Shown: positions 24,493 to 33,041, counted from the first letter of the stretch. The stretch is 34,575 nucleotides of DNA from Methylobacterium aquaticum (GCF_001043915.1 NZ_LABX01000195.1:1-34575); one strand, 5' to 3'. Notes: generated from the sequence alone by a model not told the origin. Numbers and translations: made by a program.

Positions 24493-26592
24493 ATGCGGCG
24501 TGTGGGCGGAGCAGGGATCGGGGTGGCATTGGGGGTCTGGGCCAGCATGGCGGCGGCGGCCGACCTGCGCGCTCCCGTCGCTCCTCCTGCATCCGAAGGG
24601 CCGTCCTACGCCGATTGGTCCGGCCCCTATCTCGGCATCGAGGGCAGCGCCGGCGCCTCGTTCGGCAATTACGCCTTCGGGCCGAGCACCGTCGGGGGCC
24701 GGGCGATCCCGGCCTTCCAGAGTGGCGATTCGACCCGGCGCTCGGATACCGGCCGCACCGCCACCACGGCGATCGGCGGAGTGTTCGGCGGCTATAACTG
24801 GCAGACCGGCCCCTATCTCTACGGCCTGGAGGCCGATCTCTACGGCGCCAATCTCAAGCGCCCGGTCCCGTCGAACGCGCCCGGCTTCGGCTACGAGGGG
24901 ATCGATCCGCCCTTCAGCGTGATTCGGGGCAAGACCGATCTCTACGGCGCGCTCCGGGCCCGACTCGGCTACTCGTTCGAGAGCTACCTCGTCTACGCGA
25001 CCTTCGGGCTCGCCGGCGCCAATGCAAGGGTGCTCGCCACCTATCCCGACCTCGCGAGCGGCGCGGTCGCGACGGCGCGCAAGGACCTGTCGTTCCTCGG
25101 CTTCACCCTCGGGGCCGGCGTGCAATACGCCATCACCCCGAATCTCGCCCTCGGCCTCGATTACCGCTACGTCGATCTCGGCCGCTCCGGCCGCTTCGAC
25201 CTCGGCGCCGTGCCGGGCCTCGGCCCGGTCTCGACACAGACCGCCTTCTCGTCGCACCAGATGATGGCGCGGCTGTCCTGGTCCCCCACCAGCCTCAAGC
25301 TGCCGGCGGAGGTGGCCGAGGACGCGCCGGGAAGCCGCGACACCGGCCGCTACTCGTTCCACGGCCAGACCACCTTCATCACCCAAGGCGTGCCCGGCTT
25401 CCGCGCGCCCTATCGCGGCGAGAACAGCCTGGTGCCGAACCAGGTCCAGTCCACCACGACGGCGACCCTGTTCCTCGGCGTGAAGCTCACGGACAGCACC
25501 GAACTCTACTACAACCCGGAATTCTCCCAAGGGTTCGGCCTGTCGCGCACGCTCGGGGTCGCCGGCTTCGTCAACGGCGAGGCGCAGAAGGCTGGGGCGC
25601 CGTTCCCGAAGTTGCGCTCCAACCGCTACTTCATCCGCCAGACCTTCGGCCTCGGCGGCGCGACCGAGGACGTGCCGGACGGCGTCAACCAGGTGGCGAT
25701 GACCCGCGACGTCGAGCGGATCACGGTGGTGGCCGGCAAGTTCGCGCTCGGCGACTTCTTCGACGGCAACGTCTATGCCCACGACCCCCGGGTCGACTTC
25801 ATGAACTGGTCGATCTGGGGCTCCTCGGCCTGGGATTTCCCGGCCAACCTCCCGGGCTTCACCCAAGGCGTGATGGTGGAATACAACCGGCCGGATTTCG
25901 CCATCCGGGCCGCCTACACCCAGGTGCCGAAGGAACCGTCGAACGACGTGCTCGACCCGCGGGTGTTCGAGCGCGCCGGCACCAACATCGAGTTCGAGGA
26001 GCGCCACGTCCTCCCGGGCCTCGACCAGCCGGGCAAGCTGCGCATCGGCCTGTTCAGCAATGTCGGCAACACCGCCAACTACCGCCAGGTGGTCGACCTG
26101 GCGCAGAGCGGCGTCTTCGACGACATCAACGACGCCGTCTCGGCCACGCGCCGGCCGCGGCGCAAGACCGGCGCCTACATCAACCTGGAGCAGGCGCTCA
26201 CGCCGGATCTCGGCCTGTTCGCCCGGGCCAGCTTCTCGGACGGGCGCAACGAGAGCCTGTCCTTCACCGACGTCGATCGCTCGGTCTCGGGCGGGTTGTC
26301 GCTCAAGGGCACCGCCTGGGAGCGGCCCAGCGACACGGTCGGGATCGGCGGGGCGATCAACGGCCTGTCGCCGTCGCACCGGGCCTATTTCGCCAATGGG
26401 GGCTTGGGCCTGCTGATCGGCGACGGGCGGCTTAACTACGGCACCGAGCGCGCCTTCGAGACCTATTACGCGCTCAGCCTGACCAAGGCGGTGACGATGT
26501 CGTTCAACTACCAGTTGGTCGTGAACCCCGCCTATAACCGCGACCGTGGCCCGGCGAACTTCTTCGGCACCCGCCTGCACGCCGATTTTTGA
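24493..26592 (+). CDS. Dual-barrel outer-membrane protein: Omp25-like barrel fused to OprB-like porin
   Basis: The 699-residue protein has a signal peptide (cleavage near Ala23). Residues 41-264 then look like a complete Omp25/31-type small barrel, from DWSGPYLGIEGSAGASFG through FTLGAGVQYAITPNLALGLD and YRYVDLG to MMARLSW. After a short linker (265-287), residues 288-699 resemble carbohydrate-selective porins of the OprB type (YSFHGQTTFITQGVPGFRAP; terminal Phe in RLHADF). OprB porins pass sugars across the outer membrane. The reading frame is continuous. Either both barrels fold separately in the outer membrane, or the N-terminal part is degenerate. The palindrome and terminator upstream suggest its own regulated promoter. 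Confidence 0.85.
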   Translation: MRRVGGAGIGVALGVWASMAAAADLRAPVAPPASEGPSYADWSGPYLGIEGSAGASFGNYAFGPSTVGGRAIPAFQSGDSTRRSDTGRTATTAIGGVFGGYNWQTGPYLYGLEADLYGANLKRPVPSNAPGFGYEGIDPPFSVIRGKTDLYGALRARLGYSFESYLVYATFGLAGANARVLATYPDLASGAVATARKDLSFLGFTLGAGVQYAITPNLALGLDYRYVDLGRSGRFDLGAVPGLGPVSTQTAFSSHQMMARLSWSPTSLKLPAEVAEDAPGSRDTGRYSFHGQTTFITQGVPGFRAPYRGENSLVPNQVQSTTTATLFLGVKLTDSTELYYNPEFSQGFGLSRTLGVAGFVNGEAQKAGAPFPKLRSNRYFIRQTFGLGGATEDVPDGVNQVAMTRDVERITVVAGKFALGDFFDGNVYAHDPRVDFMNWSIWGSSAWDFPANLPGFTQGVMVEYNRPDFAIRAAYTQVPKEPSNDVLDPRVFERAGTNIEFEERHVLPGLDQPGKLRIGLFSNVGNTANYRQVVDLAQSGVFDDINDAVSATRRPRRKTGAYINLEQALTPDLGLFARASFSDGRNESLSFTDVDRSVSGGLSLKGTAWERPSDTVGIGGAINGLSPSHRAYFANGGLGLLIGDGRLNYGTERAFETYYALSLTKAVTMSFNYQLVVNPAYNRDRGPANFFGTRLHADF

Positions 26593-26612
26593 GCCCGTGG
26601 TCGGTCGCATCC

Positions 26613-26668
26613 ATACCAACGGTCGTTGAAAACGGCCGCTGGTTCCGTTCTCGAAGTTTCGCCAAGCC
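26613..26668 (+). repeat. Solo end of the MITE-like family, copy B
   Basis: From ATACCAACGGTCGTTG to about 26668, the sequence matches the left end of copy A (17860 onward) at most positions. The matching opposite end is missing; the similarity fades before the PAS-HTH gene. It begins 20 bp after the porin stop codon. Confidence 0.7.
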
Positions 26669-26707
26669 CCGACCGGCCGTCACCGCGGTCGGCCCCCGAT
26701 GCCCGGG

Positions 26708-27724
26708 TCAGACGCGAGCGACGGCCAGCCCGCCCTCGTCCAGCAGGATGAACCGGATGCCGGCCGCGCGCAGGGCCGTGATCGCCTTGTGGCGGGAGCG
26801 GGCGCCCTGCCCCTCGGCGTTCTCCTCAAGGCGCCGCACCGTCGAGAGCGAGAGGCCGCTCGCCTCGGCCAGATGGGTCATCGACCAGTCGAGCAGTGCC
26901 CGGGCGGCGCGCAGGTGGTGCCCCTCCACCGCCTGCTCCAGCCCCGCCTGCACGAGACGCACCATCGGCGGATCGACGAGCGCAGCGGGGTAGACGAGGC
27001 CGTTGCGCTCGATGAGGTGGCCTCTCTCGTCGTGGACCGGAACCGACAGCACACGGTAGCGCTCCGGCTCGCGGTTCCGATGGTGGAGCAGCGGCGCCGC
27101 GTGGAACACGCCGCCGGCGTCGCGCCGCGCGATACTGTCGCGGAATGCCGCGCGCTCCTCCGGCACCACGTCGGCGAAGGGATCGGCTTTGATGTCCTCG
27201 ATCGGACGTCCGGCGAACCGGGCCGCCTCGAGCGGGAAGTGGAAGGTGCCATCGAGGCCGACGGGGATGAACAGCATGCGAGCCGTTTCGAACCAAGCGC
27301 TTTGGCGGCGCTGGTCGGCGCGACGCAGCCGCAGCAGGGCAGCCGAATCGGTCACGTCGCACACCAGCCCGGCGGCGGCCAGCGGGAGGCCCTCCGGCGT
27401 CATGTGCAGCTCGGTGCGAATCGTGAGTGTGCGCAGGGTTCCGTCCGGCCGCATGATCCGGATCTCGCGTGCCGGCAGGGCGAGGCCCTGCCGCAGGTCG
27501 GCGGCGCTCACCAGGTTGGGTCGATCGTCGGGATGGACGAGGTCGACGAGCAGGGCGTAGCTGGGTAGCGTCCGCCCGGGATCGAGGCCGAGCAAGCGGA
27601 ACAGGCCGGGCGACCAAGTCTGCCGGTCGGACGCGAAGATCCAGGCCCAATTTCCCGTCAGCCCGGCATTCTCCGTCAAGCGGAGGAAATCGGCGGGAGC
27701 GAAGCACAGGTCAGCCGCACGCAT
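26708..27724 (-). CDS. PAS-domain regulator with C-terminal helix-turn-helix
   Basis: The 338-residue protein has a PAS domain at about 12-127 and a second PAS-like region at 140-250. A C-terminal helix-turn-helix of the XRE type follows (about 275-315: LLDWSMTHLAEASGLSLSTV, then RRLEENAEG), with a short tail. It therefore looks like a cytoplasmic ligand- or redox-sensing transcription factor, not a kinase. The start at 27724 is the first ATG before the PAS domain; the frame stays open to 28069 but overlaps the divergent acyl-CoA dehydrogenase gene. The 247-bp divergent region suggests it may regulate that gene, which is inference. Confidence 0.82.
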   Translation of the reverse strand: MRAADLCFAPADFLRLTENAGLTGNWAWIFASDRQTWSPGLFRLLGLDPGRTLPSYALLVDLVHPDDRPNLVSAADLRQGLALPAREIRIMRPDGTLRTLTIRTELHMTPEGLPLAAAGLVCDVTDSAALLRLRRADQRRQSAWFETARMLFIPVGLDGTFHFPLEAARFAGRPIEDIKADPFADVVPEERAAFRDSIARRDAGGVFHAAPLLHHRNREPERYRVLSVPVHDERGHLIERNGLVYPAALVDPPMVRLVQAGLEQAVEGHHLRAARALLDWSMTHLAEASGLSLSTVRRLEENAEGQGARSRHKAITALRAAGIRFILLDEGGLAVARV

Positions 27725-27971
27725 GGCGCCTCGGTGGTCGAAGCATCGCAACCTGGAATCCGCTTCGGCAAGAGAAGCTCTTGGGCCATACAGGCGATGC
27801 CGCGCGTGAAGGCAAGCCCGTCGATCGCACCCGTGGTCGCGGACGGCTCCCCTCGGCGGGGCGACCCGCAGCCCGGCACCCCCGGCATGGCTCCCGCCAC
27901 CGCAACCGGTGTAGCCTGCCGGCGACGACGACGAGCCGCATGGGGCCCTGCGGCAGGATGGAGACGCCCGC

Positions 27972-29135
27972 ATGACCGAGACCGACGCCCTCCGGCACCC
28001 TGAGATCCGCGAGGAGGTCGCCAAGCTCTGCGCCCGCTTCCCCGACGAGTACTGGCGCCGGCTCGACACTGACCGCGCCTACCCGACCGACTTCGTGAAC
28101 GCCCTCACCGAATCCGGCTACCTCTCGGTGCTGATCCCCGAGGAGTATGGCGGCTCCGGCCTGCCGCTCTCGGCCGCCGCCGCGATCCTGGAGGAGGTGC
28201 AGCGCTCCGGCTGCAATGGCGCGGCCTGCCACGCTCAGATGTACACGATGGGCACGGTGCTGCGGCACGGCACGCAGGCGCAGAAGGAGCGCTACCTGCC
28301 GGAGATCGCCGCCGGCCGCCTGCGGCTCCAGGCTTTCGGCGTCACCGAGCCGACGAGCGGCACCGACACCACGGCGCTCCGCACCACCGCGCGGCGCGAA
28401 GGCGACAGATACATCGTCAACGGCCAGAAAATCTGGACCAGCCGGGCCGAACATTCCGACCTGATGCTGCTTCTCGCCCGCACCACCCCCCGCGACCAGG
28501 TGGCGAAGAAGACCGACGGGCTCTCCACCTTCATCGTCGACATGCGCAAGGTGCTCGGCCGCGGCCTGACCATCCGGCCGATCCGCACGATGATGAACCA
28601 CAATTCCTGCGAGGTGTTCTTCGACAACATGGAGGTGCCGGCCGAGAACCTGGTCGGCGAGGAGGGCAAAGGGTTTCGCTACATCCTCTCGGGCATGAAT
28701 GCCGAGCGGCTGCTGATCGCCGCCGAATGCATCGGCGACGCCAAGTGGTTCATCGCCAAAGCCTCGGCTTACGCCCGCGAGCGCCAGGTCTTCGGCCGGC
28801 CGATCGGCCAGAACCAGGGCATCCAGTTCCCGATCGCCAAAGCCTATGCCAACATGCGCGCCGCCGAGCTGATGGTGCAGGAGGGTCTGCGCCTCTACGA
28901 GGCCGGGGCCAATCCGGGGGCGGAGGCCAACATGGCCAAGATGCTCGCCGCCGACGCCTCGTTCGAGGCGGCCAATGCCTGCATCCAGACCTTCGGCGGC
29001 TTCGGCTTCGCCGAGGAATACGATGTCGAGCGCAAGTTCCGCGAGACCCGGCTCTACCAGGTGGCGCCGATCTCGACGAACCTGATCCTGTCCTACATCG
29101 CCGAGCACGTGCTGGGGATGCCGCGCTCGTATTGA
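27972..29135 (+). CDS. Acyl-CoA dehydrogenase
   Basis: The 387-residue protein has the family's FAD-binding signature region (FGVTEPTSGTDTTALRTTA), KIWTS, and YARERQVFGRPIG. The usual C-terminal catalytic Glu (IYEGT in medium-chain enzymes) is absent; the segment reads RLYQVAPISTNLIL. Glu245 in SGMNAERLLIA is at the alternative catalytic position used in isovaleryl-CoA and long-chain enzymes. The substrate is probably branched or atypical. The start is divergent from the PAS-HTH gene; the alpha/beta hydrolase gene follows 53 bp after the stop. No thiolase, hydratase or CoA ligase is nearby. Confidence 0.92.
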   Translation: MTETDALRHPEIREEVAKLCARFPDEYWRRLDTDRAYPTDFVNALTESGYLSVLIPEEYGGSGLPLSAAAAILEEVQRSGCNGAACHAQMYTMGTVLRHGTQAQKERYLPEIAAGRLRLQAFGVTEPTSGTDTTALRTTARREGDRYIVNGQKIWTSRAEHSDLMLLLARTTPRDQVAKKTDGLSTFIVDMRKVLGRGLTIRPIRTMMNHNSCEVFFDNMEVPAENLVGEEGKGFRYILSGMNAERLLIAAECIGDAKWFIAKASAYARERQVFGRPIGQNQGIQFPIAKAYANMRAAELMVQEGLRLYEAGANPGAEANMAKMLAADASFEAANACIQTFGGFGFAEEYDVERKFRETRLYQVAPISTNLILSYIAEHVLGMPRSY

Positions 29136-29188
29136 CGGCCATGGCCGCCCCTGGCGCCGGGCGCCCGGCCCGGCCATAGGGGCGGCCC

Positions 29189-29890
29189 ATGACCACCGAT
29201 CTCGTGCCGCTCCTGTTCCTGCCCGGGCTCCTCAACGACGCCGTCCTGTGGCGCGCGCCGATCGACGGCCTCGCCGACCGGGCCGCCGCCGCGGTGGCGG
29301 ACCTGACCCTCGACGACAGCGTCGCCGCAATGGCGCGCCGGGCGCTCGCGGTCGCGCCGCCGCATTTCGGCCTGGTCGCCCTGTCGATGGGCGGCTACGT
29401 CGCCTTCGAGATCCTGCGCCAGGCGCCCGAGCGGGTGACCCGTGTCGCCCTGTTCGACACCTCGGCCGCTCCGGAGACCGAGGCGCGCGCCGCGACGCGG
29501 CGCCAGGGCATGGACCAGCTCAAGGTCGGACGCTTTGCCGGCGTCACCACGCGGCTCCTGCCGACGCTTATCCACGCCTCTCACGTGCATGGGCCGGTGG
29601 GCGAGGCCGTGAAGGCCATGGCCGAGCGGGTCGGCGGCGCGGCCTTCCTGCGCCAGCAGCGGGCGATTCTCGACCGGCCTGACAGCCGCCCGACCCTGGC
29701 GGCGATCCGGGTGCCGACCCTGGTGGCGGTGGGGGCGGACGACCGGCTCACGCCACCGGCTTTGGCCCGCGAGATCCATGACGGCATCGCCGGCTCGCGC
29801 CTGCACGTCCTGCCGGATTGCGGCCACCTGCCGCCGCTGGAGCGGCCGGACGCGGTGAGCGCGCTGCTGCGGGAGTGGCTGGCGGCGTGA
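29189..29890 (+). CDS. Alpha/beta hydrolase
   Basis: The 233-residue protein has the complete fold triad: Ser66 in ALSMGGY, Asp184/185 in VGADDRLTP and His213 in PDCGHLPPLE. The oxyanion segment is FLPGLLND. It is a soluble esterase- or thioesterase-like enzyme of unknown substrate. It is probably co-transcribed with the acyl-CoA dehydrogenase. The stop codon shares its last base with the first base of the repeat element at 29890, so insertion occurred exactly at the gene end. Confidence 0.9.
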   Translation: MTTDLVPLLFLPGLLNDAVLWRAPIDGLADRAAAAVADLTLDDSVAAMARRALAVAPPHFGLVALSMGGYVAFEILRQAPERVTRVALFDTSAAPETEARAATRRQGMDQLKVGRFAGVTTRLLPTLIHASHVHGPVGEAVKAMAERVGGAAFLRQQRAILDRPDSRPTLAAIRVPTLVAVGADDRLTPPALAREIHDGIAGSRLHVLPDCGHLPPLERPDAVSALLREWLAA

Positions 29891-30224
29891 TACCACCGGT
29901 CGCGGACAACGGCGTTTGGTTCCGTTCACAGGACACGACAGCACTTGAGGGCGGTGATCCCGCCGCGTCGCAACCGCAAGGTCGCTCGTGAGCATGACCG
30001 TGATTTGTGCAAGGAGCGCGACCAGATCGAGCGCTTCGTCAACAAGCTGAAGCAGTTTCGGCGAGCGGCCACGCGCTATGACAAGTTGCTGGCCAACCAA
30101 TACCATCGGCCCAAGATGCTGACGCATCGGGCCGATGAACCATCTCAAATTTTTGAGACTAAGACAAAGGCTTAGCAACAAAGGGACAATGGAACCAGAA
30201 GTCGTTTTCAACGACCGTTGGTAT
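29890..30224 (+). mobile_element. Composite remnant: repeat end, IS5-family transposase fragment and 125-bp MITE-like copy C
   Basis: The segment starts ATACCACCGGTCG and ends CCGTTGGTAT, so its outer ends are an inverted pair of the same family. The inner part 30100-30224 is the second complete 125-bp copy, whose left end ATACCATCGGCCC directly follows the transposase fragment. The 335 bp therefore looks like an IS5-type element that lost most of its transposase gene, joined to or invaded by the small element. Confidence 0.7.
29945..30096 (+). pseudogene. IS5-family transposase C-terminal fragment
   Basis: The frame reads AVIPPRRNRKVAREHDRDLC, KERDQIERFVNKLKQFRRAA and TRYDKLLAN, which is the end of an IS5-family DDE transposase including the acidic residue in IERF (the third DDE position). 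The first ~200 residues and the last few are missing. Homology stops where the MITE-like copy C begins at about 30100. There is no functional start; it is a relic. Confidence 0.85.
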
Positions 30225-30291
30225 AAATGGGCGTCGTCACGCTTGCCGCCATCGCCATCTGGCTCAGATCGTCAATTCCTCTCCAAAGCCT

Positions 30292-30340
30292 AGAGCATTT
30301 TCCGACCAAGTGGACAACGGTTGGTCTCAGAAAATGCTCT
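30292..30340. repeat. 49-bp palindromic repeat
   Basis: AGAGCATTTTC at 30292-30302 and GAAAATGCTCT at 30330-30340 form a perfect 11-bp inverted repeat, with a further GACCA/TGGTC pair inside. The type GAGCATTTTC...GAAAATGC is a widespread palindromic intergenic repeat in Hyphomicrobiales genomes, as I recall. It lies 58 bp past the stop of the FadL-like gene, where it could act as a terminator or RNA-stabilising hairpin. Confidence 0.75.
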
Positions 30341-30397
30341 CGCAGAGAGGGGCAAGGGCGCGGTCAATGGTGGGAGGGCTAACCCCCACCTCGTCCC

Positions 30398-31699
30398 TCA
30401 ATACTTGCGCACCAGTGGCACCGCGACCGGAGCCGGCGCCGCGGCCGGAGCATCCCAGCGATACTTCAGGCCGACCGAGACGATGTCGGCGCTGGAATCG
30501 GTGACGCCCAGGAAAGCGAGCGGCGGGGTGTAGAGCGGCTCGCCCGGCACGATCGCGATCCGGTTGCGGCCGCCGACCGAGAACAGGTGCTGGTAGGAGA
30601 CGTCGAACTGGATTTTTTCGTTATAGCGGTAGCTGGCGCCGACCGAGGCGAAGTAGCGGTCGCCGTCAGGCAGACGGGTCGAGCGGTTCGAAATGTCGAT
30701 CGGCGACTGCTCGTAGGCGAAGCCGACGCGGCCGGTCCATTGCGGGGTGAAGTCGTACTCGGCACCGACCGAGTAGTAGAATCCGTTCTTGTAGTTCAGC
30801 GGCAGGGCCGTCACCGGCCGGCCGAGCGCCAGCGAGACGATCGCCGGCGAGCCGATCCGGGTCCAGTTGTCCCACTCGAAGCCGAAGTTCAGGCGGAAGT
30901 CCCGCGTGATCGCCTGGGTCAGGCCGACCGAGACCTTCTCGGGGGTGTTGAGCGAGGAGCGGACCTGGCCGATGCCGTAGGCCGAGCCCTCGATCTGGTG
31001 GTGGATCGAGGAGCGGTAGCCGACGCCGACCGTGGTGCCCTCGGAGAGCCGCGCCACCACGCCGGCGGTGAAGCCCCAGCCCCAATCGTCACCCTTGAGG
31101 AACGCGGTCGGGGCGAGCGGGGTGATGCCGGTGGCTTGGCGCAGCGTCAGCTTGAAGTATTCCAGCACCGGCCCGGCCGCGATCGACAGCCAGTCGTTCA
31201 CCCTGTAGCCGATCACCGGGTTGAAGTTCAGGGTGAAGATCTTCGACGAGCGGCTGTAGGTCTGACCGGCCCAGACAGAGTTCGGCTTGGTGATGAGGCC
31301 GAACGGGGCGGCGCCGGACAGGCCGATGAAGAGCCGGTCGTTGAGCTGATAGTTCGTATAGGTCGCCGGCAGCACCGCGGCCTGGCCGATATCGCCCGAG
31401 CCGCCGAGCCCGATCAGCGGCGGGAAGGTGCCGGTCGTCGGCGTGATGGTGGAGGAGGGCGCCACCAAGGTGGCGTTGAAGTCGGAGTTCCAGCCCGGCT
31501 TCATCGTGACGACGGCCGGGTTCCAGAACATCGACGACAGGCCGCCGGAGCCCGAGGCCGCACCCGCGAAGGCGAGGCCCATCGCCTGCGCGCTCTGCTC
31601 GCGCAGGCCGAACGCCCCCGCCTGTGCGGCGCCGCTCGCGCCGGCCAGCAGCAGCACCGATGCGCCGGCCAGCAGCGCCGCCCTCCTCGAACCCATCAT
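30398..31699 (-). CDS. FadL/OmpP1-family outer-membrane transporter
   Basis: The 433-residue protein has a signal peptide (cleavage near AQAGAFGLREQS) followed by the FadL N-terminal hatch motif (AFGLREQSAQAMGLAFAG) and many alternating beta strands. It ends in an Ala/Pro-rich tail, KYRWDAPAAAPAPVAVPLVR. FadL proteins admit long-chain fatty acids or other hydrophobic compounds. The ATG at 31699 has GAGGT upstream. It lies beyond the acyl-CoA dehydrogenase and hydrolase genes but on the opposite strand; a shared role in acyl-compound use is plausible but unproven. The AT-rich tract at 31855-31945 lies upstream. Confidence 0.92.
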   Translation of the reverse strand: MMGSRRAALLAGASVLLLAGASGAAQAGAFGLREQSAQAMGLAFAGAASGSGGLSSMFWNPAVVTMKPGWNSDFNATLVAPSSTITPTTGTFPPLIGLGGSGDIGQAAVLPATYTNYQLNDRLFIGLSGAAPFGLITKPNSVWAGQTYSRSSKIFTLNFNPVIGYRVNDWLSIAAGPVLEYFKLTLRQATGITPLAPTAFLKGDDWGWGFTAGVVARLSEGTTVGVGYRSSIHHQIEGSAYGIGQVRSSLNTPEKVSVGLTQAITRDFRLNFGFEWDNWTRIGSPAIVSLALGRPVTALPLNYKNGFYYSVGAEYDFTPQWTGRVGFAYEQSPIDISNRSTRLPDGDRYFASVGASYRYNEKIQFDVSYQHLFSVGGRNRIAIVPGEPLYTPPLAFLGVTDSSADIVSVGLKYRWDAPAAAPAPVAVPLVRKY

Positions 31700-32088
31700 G
31701 ACGTTTACCTCGACACCCAAGCGTCCGTGCCGTGTGGCTTCTCTGAGCGCCCACAGCTTGGTCATGATGATGCGCCGGCATGCAGCCGGCAGGCAAGGCC
31801 GCGGCAGCGCTGCCGTTCCGTCATCGTGCCTTGCCGAATCATGCCGCTCGAGCGCTAATGACTGTCTTTATCAATAAAAACGATAATAATCAGAATATTG
31901 GTCGATGAACATCCGGTAGAAATAAGAATAGATTCGACTGTCTGCCCACGCGGCTTCGGCACCGTTTCGCCACAGATGTGACGAAACTGCAACGGATCCA
32001 CAGCGGTCGGCGCGGCGTGCCGGCTTGCGGCGGACGGGCACCGGCGCCAATGTCCCGGCCCGCAGGGATCTTGCTCGGGAGAGGACCA
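31700..32088. promoter_or_regulatory. Divergent intergenic region with an AT-rich tract
   Basis: This 389-bp gap holds the divergent promoters of the FadL-like and FAH-fold genes. From about 31860 to 31945, GC is only about one third by eye, against roughly 70% in the flanks, with runs such as ATAAAAACGATAATAATC. No gene is apparent. The AT-rich tract could bind a nucleoid protein or be a scar of foreign DNA. Confidence 0.5.
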
Positions 32089-32973
32089 ATGAAGCTCGTG
32101 CGCTGGGGCGAAAGCGGGGCGGAGAAGCCGGGGCTCGTCGACCGGGACGGTGCGATACGCGACCTGTCGGGGGTGATCCGCGACATCGCCGGCCCGACGC
32201 TCGCCGCCGACAGCCTGGCGACGTTGCGCCTGATCGATCCCGCCACCCTGCCCACGGTGCCGGCGGGCACCCGGCTCGGGCCCTGCATCGGCCAGGTGCG
32301 CAACTTCATCGCCATCGGCCTCAACTATGCCGACCATGCCGCCGAAACCGGCGCGGCGATTCCCGCCGAGCCGATCCTGTTCAACAAGGCGCCGTCCTGC
32401 ATCGTCGGCCCGACCGACGACGTGATCCTGCCGAAGGGCTCGGCCAAGACCGACTGGGAGGTCGAACTCGCCATCGTGATCGGCAAACGCGCTTCATATG
32501 TCCACGCCAACGAGGCGCTGGACTACGTGGCGGGCTACTGCGTCTGCCACGACGTGTCCGAGCGCGAGTTCCAGTTGGAGCGCGGCGGCACCTGGACCAA
32601 GGGCAAGGGCTGCCCAACCTTCGGCCCCCTCGGGCCGTGGCTCGTCACCCCGGACGAGATCGGCGACGTCCAGGACCTCGGGATGTGGCTCGACGTGAAC
32701 GGCGAGCGGATGCAGACCGGCTCGACCCGCACGATGATCTTCGACTGCCGGCAGATCGTGTCCTACCTGTCGCATTTCATGCTGCTCGAGCCCGGGGACG
32801 TCATCACCACCGGCACGCCGCCCGGCGTCGGCATCGGGATGAAGCCGGCCCGCTTCCTCAAGGCCGGAGACGTCGTCACCCTGGGCATCGAGGGGTTGGG
32901 CGAGCAGCGCCAGACGATCGTCGCTTTCGACGACTGGACCGCCAAGGTGGCGGCCGGCCTGCCGACCAACTGA
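32089..32973 (+). CDS. FAH-family hydrolase (2,4-diketo-3-deoxy-fuconate hydrolase-like)
   Basis: The 294-residue protein has the family blocks IAIGLNYADHAAETG, DWEVELAIVIGKR, CHDVSEREFQLERGGTW, CPTFGPLGPWLVTP and TTGTPPGVGIG. These contain the metal-binding acidic residues of the FAH fold. The sequence resembles the group that cleaves 2,4-diketo-3-deoxy-L-fuconate or -rhamnonate, often annotated as ureidoglycolate lyase. The start is at the ATG (32089) with GGGAGAGGACC upstream. It is distinct from the 401-residue XylX-like protein at 23034-24239. It stands alone, with no sugar dehydrogenase adjacent. The exact substrate is uncertain. Confidence 0.9.
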   Translation: MKLVRWGESGAEKPGLVDRDGAIRDLSGVIRDIAGPTLAADSLATLRLIDPATLPTVPAGTRLGPCIGQVRNFIAIGLNYADHAAETGAAIPAEPILFNKAPSCIVGPTDDVILPKGSAKTDWEVELAIVIGKRASYVHANEALDYVAGYCVCHDVSEREFQLERGGTWTKGKGCPTFGPLGPWLVTPDEIGDVQDLGMWLDVNGERMQTGSTRTMIFDCRQIVSYLSHFMLLEPGDVITTGTPPGVGIGMKPARFLKAGDVVTLGIEGLGEQRQTIVAFDDWTAKVAAGLPTN

Positions 32974-33041
32974 AGCGGAACGGCCCGCGGGCATCGACCC
33001 GCGGGCCCCACCGGCAACGCGACGCCGCAAGGGGCGACATC

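Noticed and set aside
21273..24548. Minus-strand open frame of 1091 codons
   Set aside because: Antisense to the phosphohexomutase and XylX-like genes, which have intact catalytic motifs; no recognisable domain in the minus translation.
24487..26619. Minus-strand open frame of 710 codons
   Set aside because: Antisense to the porin gene; charged low-complexity translation without domains.
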